Shown here: positions 53,472-61,784 of the stretch, one piece after another | How positions within the stretch are numbered: position 1 is the first letter of the stretch | Layout of the letters: each line of letters starts with the position of its first letter | Source: Bradyrhizobium erythrophlei | GTDB lineage: Bacteria; Pseudomonadota; Alphaproteobacteria; Rhizobiales; Xanthobacteraceae | Length of the DNA: 64,000 nt | Assembly (NCBI RefSeq): GCF_900142985.1 | Contig: NZ_LT670849.1 | Location: forward strand, 5,224,501 to 5,288,500 | Reading direction: 5' to 3' | Notes under the pieces: generated by a model | What the model saw: only the letters and a program-made list of their open reading frames with translations | Told to the model about the DNA's origin: nothing | Database searches by the model: none | Program-made: the position numbers and the translations under genes

Positions 53472-53729
53472 TCAACGGGCTTGGAGATTGCCGCCCTTTG
53501 TATTTCTTGAAGTCGTGACCGTCTTTAGGTTCGTGGTGGAAAGCAGAAGGAAAAGAGCTCGATTGGCTACGTAAGAGGCCCTCGCGCGCGTCACCTCACT
53601 GCCGTGCATGATGGGTCGACCACCATCGTTACTGACCTGCCAATCCCAACGGGCGCGCTTCCTGGTAATTTGGATTTGGAAAGTAGGCAGTTCTTCTCCG
53701 CATTCGCCGCGCCAGTTCCGCCGGTCCAT
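53472..53729 (-). CDS. Small basic hypothetical protein (85 aa)
   Basis: LPTFQIQITRKRARWDWQVS and RPIMHGSEVTRARASYVANR, ALFLLLSTTNL: a strand-rich N-terminus and a helix, a pattern I associate with a recurrent rhizobial small protein. Soluble. Converges on the NYN gene. Function unknown. Confidence 0.65.
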   Translation of the reverse strand: MDRRNWRGECGEELPTFQIQITRKRARWDWQVSNDGGRPIMHGSEVTRARASYVANRALFLLLSTTNLKTVTTSRNTKGGNLQAR

Positions 53730-53962
53730 TAGGATGCCTATAAGCCGCTTTCTTAATCCCGTCCGTGGGGTGTTCCAGCGCGCGGAACCGTCTGCTGCAT
53801 TTTTGACCAGCCGCGCTTAGCGGGAGCGGCTTCGGCGCGTTTCACAATTTCTGCAGGACATTTGGATTACGACAACCCTCAAATGAGGTATGGTTGAAAA
53901 GAATGTCTCGCCGCTGGCCCGAGCCACGCATTGAGACACAACGCTCGTGACAAGTGGGGACC

Positions 53963-55069
53963 ATGGCCGCGGGCAATGTCGATAGTGAAGCGCTTTTAAA
54001 GACAAGTGCACGGCTGGGTGATGCCGTCGTTGATCCTCGCGTTTGGCCGCAAATCCTGAGCGAGATCAGTAGCGCCGTCGGAGCGGTTGGGGCGGCGCTG
54101 CTACAGAGTGACATCCGTACGCCGGACATCCCTCGGACCGAGGCCGTTAACGAGGTCTTTGAGCTCTATTTCCGGGAGGGGTGGCATACCCGCGATATCC
54201 GAGCGGAGCGGGGAGTTCCGTTGTTGCTAGCCGGCCAGCGAGTGGTCCTCGACCAAGATATTCTGACGCCAGACGAGATCAGGCGTAGCGATTACTATCA
54301 AGACCTCTTAGCGCCGAGCGGTCTCGGTTGGTGGGCTGTGATTGGATTTCGGGCTGGACCGGCTCATTGGGGGCTGAGTATCCAGCGTTCAATCCAACAG
54401 GGCCCGTTTGCTGAAGAAGATCGACGAATCCTGGCTCAAATCGCTGATCGCCTGACGGAAACGGCAACGTTGTCAACGGCGATGGGTCGGATCGTCCTCT
54501 CAGGAATGACAAATGCGTTGGGTTTGCTCAAGCAGCCAGCGGTAGCCCTCGATCGTTCCGGTGTCGTCCTGGATTTTAATGCCGCGGCCGAACAGATGTT
54601 CAACGACGATGTCCGCGTCCGCAATCGCAGTTTAGAGCTATCGGATAGGCAAGCCAGACTGAATTTCGATACGTTCCTCCAACGACTGCGAACCGCGAAT
54701 GAATGTGCGGCTCTGTCTGTAGCTCCGATCGTTGTGCGGCGCTCCTCCAAGCGGCCGTTGCTGCTTCGGGTTTTGCCCGTTGATGGGGCTGCGCGCTCTC
54801 CCTTCGTTGGTGCAAGTGCGCTACTGGTGTTCTCGGATTTGCACTCTGAGGCCGGGTTATGTGTGAATCTGCTGTCGCAGGTTTTTGGTCTATCGCCAGC
54901 CGAGGCACGATTGGCAGCGGTGCTCGCGGACGGACTTTCTCCGGAACAGGCAGCGCGCAAGCTCGGAATTGCAAAGGCAACGGTACGAAGTCAGTTGAAG
55001 GGGGTCTTTTCCAAAACCGAGACCCATCGACAGAGCGAGCTGGTTGCGGTTCTTTCACGGCTTATCTGA
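53963..55069 (+). CDS. LuxR-type transcriptional regulator with PAS-like domain
   Basis: 368 residues; the ATG at 53963 is nine bases after a GTG, with GGGGACC before it. Residues about 1-185 look like a GAF-like sensor, and VALDRSGVVLDFNAAAEQMF begins a PAS-like domain. The C-terminal helix-turn-helix is LSPAEARLAAVLADGLSPEQ, AARKLGIAKATVRSQLKGVF. Single-domain response-regulator receiver is absent. Probably a cytoplasmic sensor-regulator of unknown signal; its targets may include neighbours but none is evident. Confidence 0.82.
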   Translation: MAAGNVDSEALLKTSARLGDAVVDPRVWPQILSEISSAVGAVGAALLQSDIRTPDIPRTEAVNEVFELYFREGWHTRDIRAERGVPLLLAGQRVVLDQDILTPDEIRRSDYYQDLLAPSGLGWWAVIGFRAGPAHWGLSIQRSIQQGPFAEEDRRILAQIADRLTETATLSTAMGRIVLSGMTNALGLLKQPAVALDRSGVVLDFNAAAEQMFNDDVRVRNRSLELSDRQARLNFDTFLQRLRTANECAALSVAPIVVRRSSKRPLLLRVLPVDGAARSPFVGASALLVFSDLHSEAGLCVNLLSQVFGLSPAEARLAAVLADGLSPEQAARKLGIAKATVRSQLKGVFSKTETHRQSELVAVLSRLI

Positions 55070-55090
55070 CTTAAGATAAGTCGCCTTTTT
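55061..55090 (+). terminator. Terminator-like hairpin after the LuxR gene
   Basis: CTTATC and GATAAG pair around an eight-base loop and overlap the stop codon; TCGCCTTTTT follows. Confidence 0.45.
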
Positions 55091-55211
55091 CAAAAGCTGC
55101 AGGCGTCTCGTTCGGCAGCCGACTTTGGTCATAGCATCTATCTTGCGAATCGCAATGACGTGGCCGGCGACGAAGCGCGCCTGCCGTCAAATTCCATCAG
55201 TCAATGACGGT

Positions 55212-55505
55212 CTAGATCCAGCCGGCACCGAGGTCGATTCCAACGGTCATCAGCGCGAGCGTTGCGAGCAAGCCCACACCACTGAAGAGAAGGATGGAGC
55301 CGAGCGAGTGGTCGCTGCCTTTGCGAGCCGGTTGAACTGAAACGATCGTGGCAAGCGAAAAGTCGGTTATGACGGGCAACGAATAGTCATCTCGCTCGTC
55401 GAGCCACGCGGGCGCCACAAGTTTGCGGTCAAAGTCGGACCAGAACAAGAATGCCGGACGGGAGTAGGAGTTCTTTTTCGCCCTAGCGAGCGGGTCTGGA
55501 AACAA
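55212..55505 (-). CDS. Small membrane protein (97 aa)
   Basis: TTG start at 55505. A soluble charged N-terminal half (RPAFLFWSDFDRKLVAPAWL) and a C-terminal helix GSILLFSGVGLLATLALMTV. Tail-anchored layout. The start is uncertain. Function unknown. Confidence 0.52.
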   Translation of the reverse strand: MFPDPLARAKKNSYSRPAFLFWSDFDRKLVAPAWLDERDDYSLPVITDFSLATIVSVQPARKGSDHSLGSILLFSGVGLLATLALMTVGIDLGAGWI

Positions 55506-55694
55506 ACTCGAGCAAATTTTTTTCTAGTTTCTCTCTCCTGCCATATGATATTGATATAATTGATATATTTGTAAATATTAGGGGCCCCCGGATTAGCCCC
55601 CAGTCGAGACCTTGCTGGGCTGGAACCCGAGCGGGGCGGCCCGTTAGCCTAAGTGACCAACGACGGCCGAATTAGTCGATGAAGGACAAAGGTC

Positions 55695-55871
55695 CTAAGT
55701 CATACTCAACGATACGCCGAGTTTCACCGCTTTGACGGCCGTTGCACCCGGCGTACGCTTTAGCGATTTCGCGATCTTTTTAACGCCCTGCTTCTGCTTA
55801 GCCATCGATTTCAGAGTGCGCACGTCGTCTTTAGTCCATGCGCGGCGAACAACTTTTTTCTTTTTGGCCAT
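55695..55871 (-). CDS. Small basic HTH-like protein (58 aa)
   Basis: ATG at 55871 with CGGAG nine bases upstream. RRAWTKDDVRTLKSMAKQKQ, GVKKIAKSLKRTPGATAVKA resembles a SANT/Myb or Sigma70-r4-like helix-turn-helix and is common in bradyrhizobia. Likely DNA-binding. Function unknown. Confidence 0.72.
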   Translation of the reverse strand: MAKKKKVVRRAWTKDDVRTLKSMAKQKQGVKKIAKSLKRTPGATAVKAVKLGVSLSMT

Positions 55872-55931
55872 CTTAGCTCCGTTATTGGGAGCGGCCATGT
55901 AGCACGCGATTCTTCTGGGCGCGAGTTCAAT

Positions 55932-56093
55932 TTACTTACGACGTTTTCTACGCATGACGGAAGATAAGGTTTTAAGCCTGTCTTCCGCCTCACGAACCTC
56001 TTCTCGAAGGCGGAGCAGTTCTTCGTAGGCGACGAGTAGACTTTGAGTAGCGCTGCTGGGCTTTGTTCTGGGAGGGCGCTCGTTGTCGGTCAT
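55932..56093 (-). CDS. Short coiled-coil protein, 'LR..V..AE' family (53 aa)
   Basis: ATG at 56093. ATQSLLVAYEELLRLREEVR then EAEDRLKTLSSVMRRKRRK: the family core LLRLREEVREAE with a strongly basic end. It lies 60 bases upstream of the HTH-like gene and may be co-transcribed with it. Confidence 0.58.
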   Translation of the reverse strand: MTDNERPPRTKPSSATQSLLVAYEELLRLREEVREAEDRLKTLSSVMRRKRRK

Positions 56094-56432
56094 CGTTTGT
56101 TCGCAAATACTGAAGATTAGTCGGGGCCGCTGAGGCGTGGGTGAATGCTCAGCGACCCCTGTCGCGCGATTTGAAAAATGGCCGAGTGACCGGGGAGTCA
56201 GAACGGTCAAGATCGAGCGATAAAAGATGATAACGGGCAGCTTTGACGACGCAATGAAAGGCGGGCGTTAACCTGACCGATCAACGTTAAGGCGCGGTCA
56301 GGCTTGGTGAACGGTTCGCGCTTCTCAGCGTCTCCAAGTCGGCTTACGCGCTCAGAAAGCCTTCCCTTTTCCAATGGGGCTCTTTGCGCGCTACGATACG
56401 CTTCCGATGTGATCGGCGGATCGCGTTGACCT

Positions 56433-56453
56433 GCTGAAGCGAAGGTAAAGTGA
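56433..56453 (+). repeat. Leader repeat 1 (CTGAAGGCGAAGGGAAAGTG family)
   Basis: GCTGAAGCGAAGGTAAAGTG: one base shorter than the other three copies. It precedes the peptide gene at 56463, whose ribosome site AAGGG follows directly. Confidence 0.6.
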
Positions 56454-56462
56454 AGGGATGAA

Positions 56463-56549
56463 ATGGCCGGGAATCCGAGGGTTCTAGTCTGCATCATTGG
56501 CGCGTTAATCTTCGTCAGCTGGATGGTTTTGCAGCAGCAATATTATTGA
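56463..56549 (+). CDS. Tiny membrane peptide (28 aa)
   Basis: MAGNPRVLVCIIGALIFVSW then MVLQQQYY: one helix. ATG after AAGGGATGAA. First of four + strand genes, each preceded by the same leader repeat. Confidence 0.52.
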   Translation: MAGNPRVLVCIIGALIFVSWMVLQQQYY

Positions 56550-56574
56550 GCGCTCGCCGTTGATTTAGGATCTG

Positions 56575-56596
56575 GCTGAAGGCGAAGGGAAAGTGA
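56575..56596 (+). repeat. Leader repeat 2
   Basis: GCTGAAGGCGAAGGGAAAGT plus GA. The GTG at its 3' end (56593) is the start codon of the next gene, and GAAGGG acts as ribosome site. Confidence 0.65.
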
Positions 56597-56802
56597 AGAG
56601 GCCGCTCAAAGAAAATGAGATCAGGCGCCTGCTGAGCAAAGCTTTGAGCCGACGGCGGCGGCGCGCTTACTCCCGTAACGCTCTGCATCTGAATCTCAAT
56701 CGCGAACTTAACGACGAGGCGCGTGGCGGCAGCCTCAAATACTTCTCCGTCGTCGTTGGAGCATTGCTGTACATCTTTTATAGTCGCATCGGATTAGGCT
56801 AG
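56593..56802 (+). CDS. Small basic membrane protein (69 aa)
   Basis: GTG start inside leader repeat 2. KRPLKENEIRRLLSKALSRR, RRRAYSRNALHLNLNRELND is very basic, then SLKYFSVVVGALLYIFYSRI is one C-terminal helix. Tail-anchored, possibly nucleic-acid or ribosome-associated at the membrane. Function unknown. Confidence 0.58.
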   Translation: MKRPLKENEIRRLLSKALSRRRRRAYSRNALHLNLNRELNDEARGGSLKYFSVVVGALLYIFYSRIGLG

Positions 56803-56808
56803 TCAGAG

Positions 56809-56830
56809 CCTGAAGGCCAAAGGAAAGTGA
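56809..56830 (+). repeat. Leader repeat 3
   Basis: CCTGAAGGCCAAAGGAAAGT plus GA; the GTG at 56827 is the next start codon. Confidence 0.65.
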
Positions 56831-57030
56831 TAACGTTTCTCCGAGAAGTTCTCTATCTCTGCTGCATTTCATTAGCTTTCTTGTGCGGAATCGCAGCAGT
56901 TACGATTGCTGTGGCGATTGCCTCAAATACGCTTTCGGATCCGCAAGCCTGGATGGCAGTCGTGTTTTTTGCCGCTGCCGGCGTCGCATCCTGGATCGCA
57001 GCTCGCTCGGCGGTGATCCGAGATGAGTGA
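56827..57030 (+). CDS. Small two-helix membrane protein (67 aa)
   Basis: GTG start inside leader repeat 3. REVLYLCCISLAFLCGIAAV helix 1, then DPQAWMAVVFFAAAGVASWI helix 2 and a short charged tail. Both termini probably cytoplasmic. Its second helix resembles the fragment at 36401. The stop overlaps the next gene by eight bases. Confidence 0.6.
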   Translation: MITFLREVLYLCCISLAFLCGIAAVTIAVAIASNTLSDPQAWMAVVFFAAAGVASWIAARSAVIRDE

Positions 57031-57337
57031 CCCGTCAGATAGAGCAGGCCTAAGCCAAGAAACCGAGTCGCCGTCGCTCGGCAACGGCTTCGATAGTTAT
57101 CGAAGCTTGGCGCATCCAGATATTCTAATCCTCGTTGCGCATGACGTTGTCCCTCCATTTCGGTTCAAGGCCGGCGGATGGGAATTGTTGGAGCAGTCGG
57201 TTAAAATCGGTTCCGCGATGCGGTCCCGCATCGACGAAAAAGGCTACTTTTTGTTTCGTGTGAATGACGACGGCAGTGGCGGCTCTGAATTGACTGATTT
57301 CCCGATAAGCGAGAACTTATCGAGCGATGGGCAATAG
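57023..57337 (+). CDS. Hypothetical protein (104 aa)
   Basis: ATG at 57023, coupled to the previous gene. HPDILILVAHDVVPPFRFKA, GGWELLEQSVKIGSAMRSRI, DEKGYFLFRVNDDGSGGSEL suggest a soluble alpha/beta protein. No family recognised. Confidence 0.62.
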   Translation: MSDPSDRAGLSQETESPSLGNGFDSYRSLAHPDILILVAHDVVPPFRFKAGGWELLEQSVKIGSAMRSRIDEKGYFLFRVNDDGSGGSELTDFPISENLSSDGQ

Positions 57338-57390
57338 CCAAATCGCGGTTTTGGCGTGGCGTATCTCGGTCGCCGGCTCGTCCAGATCGG

Positions 57391-57412
57391 GCTGAAAGCG
57401 AAAGGGAAGTGA
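57391..57412 (+). repeat. Leader repeat 4
   Basis: GCTGAAAGCGAAAGGGAAGT plus GA. Its GTG (57409) opens a 65-codon frame, but the better start is the ATG at 57435. Confidence 0.6.
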
Positions 57413-57434
57413 TTGACAGGGGGGATTCGCCGCA

Positions 57435-57716
57435 ATGGCGGACAATGAACAGGTCGAGAAGTGGATATCCGAATTTGAAGCGACCGGAGAACAGACGGTT
57501 CGCGACAACATCAATTTTCGCGGTGCCCTCATGGGCGGAGAAGAAAAGCTATCGACGGCCCTTACGTGGCTGCGCAACCGGGAAAGGCGGCGCGAAGAGG
57601 AAGTAACAGCTGCCCTCAATTATATTCGGTGGACTTTTTGGGTCACCGTCGCAGCCGCGGTTTTCGTGATCGGCACCTTTGCCGTCGTAATTGTCGTTCT
57701 AGTTCTCCACCGATAG
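57435..57716 (+). CDS. Small membrane protein (93 aa)
   Basis: MADNEQVEKWISEFEATGEQ, a charged helical body ending RNRERRREEEVTAALNYIRW, then the helix TFWVTVAAAVFVIGTFAVVI. Tail-anchored. The ribosome site is poor; the upstream leader repeat could supply an alternative GTG in another frame. Function unknown. Confidence 0.62.
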   Translation: MADNEQVEKWISEFEATGEQTVRDNINFRGALMGGEEKLSTALTWLRNRERRREEEVTAALNYIRWTFWVTVAAAVFVIGTFAVVIVVLVLHR

Positions 57717-57724
57717 CCTCGAGC

Positions 57725-57923
57725 AGCGCAGACGGCGCTAGTGAACCGTTTCATATTTGCTTAGTTGTGGACCTTTATAATCCCAACCCGCTGAGGTTTA
57801 TCAGGCTCAGTAATAAAGCGCCGCCGGGACGCGAAATTTCGAGCCCGACGGCCTTTTAATTGAAGGTTGTGCTGTGCAGGCGCGTAGCGAAGCGTTGGAC
57901 CACGCAACTTGTGACAAGTGCGG
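57725..57923 (+). repeat. ~200-base inverted duplication, copy B
   Basis: Counterpart of 38251-38456 on the opposite strand. It includes the first 19 codons of the zinc-ribbon gene (VQARSEALDHATCDKCGSM), which here end in TAG at once: a truncated copy. Confidence 0.8.
57820..57857 (+). terminator. Terminator-like hairpin inside the duplication
   Basis: GCCGCCGGG and CCCGACGGC pair (one mismatch) around an inner CGAAATTTCG palindrome, followed by CTTTTAAT. It probably ends the 56.4-57.7 kb gene set. Confidence 0.55.
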
Positions 57924-58142
57924 TTCGATGTAGCGGCTCATCTAGCTACGAGCGCGTCCCTTGAGAACGATTCCGAACATGCCTCGCCGCCGCTCTAACA
58001 ACCCCCACCGTTACCTATCTTTCCGAGATGCCCCGAGGCTCGATGGTGGGCTCATCTTGACCAACGACTTGACTTGAAGTCGCCTTGGTTCCCCCTCCAA
58101 GCGCCTTTCCTTGACCGCAAATCGACTGAATCATGGGCATTT

Positions 58143-58838
58143 ATGAACGCCCAAGTCCTCCATATGCCGCCGTCCGGCGGCGACCAGCGGCACTATGTAA
58201 ACGAACTCCGCAAGGCTGAGCAGGCGCGTGACCGCCTTGTGCGCGAAGCCGAGGCCGCGCTCGAGTGGGGTGATGACGGTCATCACCGATTGGCTTTTCT
58301 AGCGCTTGCTGAAGCCCACCGGCTGGATTGCGAACTCTGGTCAACGCGCCTGTTCCTTGGCGTCCCCGACAATCCCTCACCGTCAATTTCCGATGCCCTT
58401 CACGGCGGCTATGAGCTGCTAGAGGTGCAATGCCGGCACTGCAATCACACGCAGATGGTGGACCTTGCTCTGGCGACTTGGCCGCGTGTGCGGCCCGTAC
58501 ACAGCATCCACAGTGCGCTCTATTGCGGCAAGTGTGAAGAGCGACATGGTAAGAGAAGCCGTCCCGATCTGGTTGGATTGCGAACGCGACCGTCAGACGA
58601 TCCGGGCCGCGCAGCGTGGAGTGGGCAGATGAAGATTAACGAGGAGATGCCGCCGGCTGTCGCCCGCGAATTCGTCGAGGACATGCAGGCGTATTTCGCC
58701 GAGGATAACAAAAGCCGTCGCGACGCCATAGCCGTCCGGCAACTTCGGACCCTTCAGGATTATCAGGCGCCCCACGAGAAGAAGTTGCGGCTCGATGATG
58801 TCAGGGAGCTATTCGAGCGGATGAAATATCACGCGTGA
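58143..58838 (+). CDS. Zinc-ribbon hypothetical protein (231 aa)
   Basis: ATG at 58143. A helical N-terminal half (YVNELRKAEQARDRLVREAE), then two zinc knuckles, LLEVQCRHCNHTQMVDLALA and IHSALYCGKCEERHGKRSRP, and a helical C-terminus. The double CxxC suggests nucleic-acid or protein binding. Similar sequences occur in rhizobial accessory regions. An upstream frame to 58074 is unlikely. Function unknown. Confidence 0.7.
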   Translation: MNAQVLHMPPSGGDQRHYVNELRKAEQARDRLVREAEAALEWGDDGHHRLAFLALAEAHRLDCELWSTRLFLGVPDNPSPSISDALHGGYELLEVQCRHCNHTQMVDLALATWPRVRPVHSIHSALYCGKCEERHGKRSRPDLVGLRTRPSDDPGRAAWSGQMKINEEMPPAVAREFVEDMQAYFAEDNKSRRDAIAVRQLRTLQDYQAPHEKKLRLDDVRELFERMKYHA

Positions 58839-58934
58839 ATCCGACAAGCACGCGATAGAGCGCGGCTGGATCGTGATGCACGAGTCCGGCGCCTTCATCC
58901 GGTTCACGCAGGCGGGCGCGGACCTGTTCGCACG
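58839..58934 (+). pseudogene. Gene remnant (AIERGW-HESG-FIRFTQAGADLFA)
   Basis: Directly after the stop, in the same frame, lie codons for AIERGWIVMHESGAFIRFTQ and AGADLFA. This is a C-terminal motif I recall from short rhizobial proteins. The start and usual stop are missing, so it is a fragment. Confidence 0.33.
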
Positions 58935-58962
58935 AAAAAGCCCCGGACGATGCCGGGGCTTT
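58931..58962 (-). terminator. Strong terminator of the porin gene
   Basis: AGCCCCGG and CCGGGGCT pair around six bases; the - strand side is followed by TTTTTCG, the + side only by TTG. It serves mainly the - strand porin pseudogene. Confidence 0.75.
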
Positions 58963-58984
58963 GAAGTTTCAGTCTCTGGACCAA

Positions 58985-59802
58985 TCAGTAATTCGCGACG
59001 ATCGGTCCTCCGAAACGATAGTTGAGGCCAATCTTTGCGGTGTGCACTCCCGGCTCGCTGGCCGTGTTGGTTTCGACCGTGTCAGCAAGCCCGCCACCCG
59101 CCTCACCGGACTGAGTGAATGTCCGGCGCGTGCCGAGATAGAGATACTCGCCCTTGAGGCTCCAGTTGTTGGTGAAGGCGTATTCGATGCCCGCGCCAAA
59201 CAGCGTAAGTAACCTGGGTATCAGAGTGGCTGAGGAATAGCGTCGAGGTACCACACCCGCCTGTGCTACAGGCATCGTTGAAGTTGTAGCTGTTGCCGAC
59301 GAAAGCAACGCCGCCTTTGGCGTAAAACAGGGCTCGATCAGCAGCCCAACCTATCCGACCTGCGATAACGCCATAGGCGTCACCGATATGGCTGTTATTG
59401 ACGCTATCTGGAAATGCAAAGCCGGCGTTGATGGCGTTGATATCTTGTTGCGATCGGTGCAGGTTGAGGTAGCCAGCTTCACCTTCAAGGCCAAATACAA
59501 AATTGCTACCGGGTGTTTGCCAATTGTAACCAACCGTGCCGCCATCGATGAAGCTGCTGCTTAGCCCATAGGAATTGACGAGATTGCCGCCGTTGTAGAA
59601 CGCACCAGCCGGGCTACTAGGGTCGGTCGCGGTCGCCGAAAGCGCCAGCGACGAAACCGCCGATGTAGAAGCCGGTCCAGTCAAAAACCTCCACCGGCAT
59701 CACCGGAGCCTTGGTGTAGGTGCGAGCCGGAAGATCGGCAGCGAGGGAGACATTCGTCAAGCCGAACAGAGCGAGAGCTCCCAAAAGAAACTTCGTGCGC
59801 AT
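58985..59802 (-). pseudogene. Omp25/31-like outer-membrane porin with two frameshifts
   Basis: ATG at 59802; signal peptide (KFLLGALALFGLTNVSLAA) and the family motif FDWTGFYIGGFVAGAFG. The frame then stops; coding continues in a second frame (GAFYNGGNLVNSYGLSSSFI, GGTVGYNWQTPGSNFVFGLE, GRIGWAADRALFYAKGGVAF) to about 59205, then in a third (LFGAGIEYAFTNNWSLKGEY, IGLNYRFGGPIVANY). The three pieces together make one complete beta-barrel. Two indels are required (near 59640 and 59205), so it is inactivated. Confidence 0.85.
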
Positions 59803-59965
59803 ATTTACCCCCTAAAAGACTGACTCAAAGGCCGGGCGTGCAACCGCTATGAGGCAAGCTTTATCGCGACACCGGGAAGCGTGCAGTAAACGGTGGCGCA
59901 TTTTTGCGCAGCGACCCGAGATCGTTCTGCCCGGTCTTATCGGCTGTGTCTGCCGTGAAGGATTT

Positions 59966-59990
59966 AGCAAACGACAATTTGTCGTTTGCT
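59966..59990. promoter_or_regulatory. 12-base inverted repeat upstream of the porin gene
   Basis: AGCAAACGACAA and TTGTCGTTTGCT with a one-base centre, 164 bases upstream of the porin start. It looks like an operator for a dimeric repressor or activator; the owner is unknown. Confidence 0.5.
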
Positions 59991-60097
59991 GAAGTTTCTT
60001 CGGCATGGCGCGCTCGGCCACCGACTGCCTTCGCCGACCCGTGGATCGTAACCATCCGGTGAGGGCCGCGGGATAGTCGCGTGGTTCTGTGATCCGA

Positions 60098-61738
60098 TCA
60101 TGCGGCGGACTGAACAAGGAGCTTCTTCCATTCCCAAGGGAGTAGCTCATTGAGCCGGCCTTGCGGAGTGGCGGCGATGCGGGCGAGCACGTCGGCCAGC
60201 CATGCTTGCGGATCGATGTCGTTGAGCTTTGCCGTCATGATCAGGGTGGCCATGATGGCGGCGCGGTCGGCCCCACGTTCGGAGCCGGCGAACAGCCAGG
60301 ACTTGCGACCCAAAGCAAAGCCGCGCAGCGCGCGCTCCGCCGCGTTGTTGGTCAGACAGATCCGCCAGTCATCGACGAAGCGGGTGAACCGGTCCCAGCG
60401 GCGCAGCATGTAGTCGATGGGCTTGGCGACCGCGGACGAGTTCGACAGCCGGGCACGCTGCTCGCGCAGCCAGGCTTCGAGCGCCGTCAGCAGCGGCGCA
60501 CTCTGTTGCCGGCGGACCCGCAGCCGCTCTTCGGCGCTTTGACCATTGATGCCGCGTTCAATGTCGAACAGTGCATCGATGCGCTTGACTGCTTCCAGCG
60601 CGATCGGCGAGATCGCCGCGGCGTTCTTGTCTCGCCTCGCATTGGCGGCGATGTCCGCCAACTCGAAGAACTGCCGCCTGGCGTGCGCCCAACAAAGTGC
60701 GGGCATGATGGGTCCCTGCGCGCGCGATGGGTCGTACAGCGCGTTGTAGCCGCTGTAGGCGTCCGCTTGCAGGATGCCGGTGAACGTCTGAAGATGCTGG
60801 GCAGGATGCTCCTGCCGGCGATCGCGCGAGGCGTAATAGAGCGCGGCCGGCGGCGCCCGTCCCCGGAACGGGCGGTCGTCGCGGACATAGGTCCAGATGT
60901 GGCCCTTGACCGTCTGGCCCTTGGCCAGGATCGGCACCGTGGTGTCGTCGCCATGCAGTCGCTCGGCGGAGAGGACATGACGCTCGATCAGCCGATAAAG
61001 CGGCTGCAGGGTCGTCGCACAGGCGCCGACCTGGTCGGCCAGCGTCGATAGGCTCAGATCGATGCCCTCCCGGGCGTAGCGCTCGCTCTGCCGGTTCAAA
61101 GGCTGATGCTGGCCAAACTTCTCGAACAGGATCATGGCCAAGAGGTTGGGCCCGGCAAAGCCGCGCGGCGTCACGTGGAAGGGCGCCGGCGGTTGGGTGA
61201 TTGTCTCGCAATCCCGGCACGAGAACTTCTCGCGCACGGTCTGGATCACCTTCCACTGCCGCGGAATGACCTCCAGCGTCTCGGTGATGTCCTCACCCAG
61301 TTTCGAGAGCCTCGATGACCCGCAGCAAGGACAGCTCTCCGGCGCCGGGACCACGACCCGCTCGCGCGGCAGATGATCGGGGAACGGTTTGCGCGACGGC
61401 CGCTTACGCTGGAAGGACTTGACGGTCTGTGTCTGAGCCGCCGCCCTCTCAGCCGCCAGTTCGTCCTCGGTTGCGGTTGCTTCCAGCTCTTCAAGCTGAA
61501 GCTCCATCTGCTCCAAGAGCCGCGCCTTGCGCTCCGATCGGCTGCCGTAAATCTGGCGACGCAGCTTCTCGATCTCGAGCTTGAGGTAACTGATCAGTGC
61601 TTCGGCCGCCTTCGCGTTGGCCGCTTCCGCTTTGGCGCTCGCCGCGACCGCTTCCGCTTGCAGGCGCGCGGCGCGCTCCGCGAGGATCATCGCATGCGCG
61701 GCGGCCAGATCGGTGGGGAGCGATTCAGAGGTGGTCAC
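60098..61738 (-). CDS. tnpC: IS66 transposase TnpC
   Basis: 546 residues from the GTG at 61738; the frame is open to 61834 within tnpB. An N-terminal coil (EKLRRQIYGSRSERKARLLE) leads to a zinc-binding ESCPCCGSSRLSKLG, then the DDE catalytic domain with DDTTVPILAKGQTVKG, ADAYSGYNALYD and ITLxNNAAERALR-type end (here LTNNAAERALRGFALGRKSW). Length is normal for the family. This is the catalytic subunit. Confidence 0.93.
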   Translation of the reverse strand: MTTSESLPTDLAAAHAMILAERAARLQAEAVAASAKAEAANAKAAEALISYLKLEIEKLRRQIYGSRSERKARLLEQMELQLEELEATATEDELAAERAAAQTQTVKSFQRKRPSRKPFPDHLPRERVVVPAPESCPCCGSSRLSKLGEDITETLEVIPRQWKVIQTVREKFSCRDCETITQPPAPFHVTPRGFAGPNLLAMILFEKFGQHQPLNRQSERYAREGIDLSLSTLADQVGACATTLQPLYRLIERHVLSAERLHGDDTTVPILAKGQTVKGHIWTYVRDDRPFRGRAPPAALYYASRDRRQEHPAQHLQTFTGILQADAYSGYNALYDPSRAQGPIMPALCWAHARRQFFELADIAANARRDKNAAAISPIALEAVKRIDALFDIERGINGQSAEERLRVRRQQSAPLLTALEAWLREQRARLSNSSAVAKPIDYMLRRWDRFTRFVDDWRICLTNNAAERALRGFALGRKSWLFAGSERGADRAAIMATLIMTAKLNDIDPQAWLADVLARIAATPQGRLNELLPWEWKKLLVQSAA

Positions 61739-61784
61739 AACGATGATGGAATCACATCCATCGCGATCCGAGAAGTGCAAAGCC

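Noticed and set aside
24000..58000. CRISPR array search
   Set aside because: Repeats found are dispersed pairs or a four-copy leader with irregular spacing (142, 234 and 582 bases), not regular spacers.
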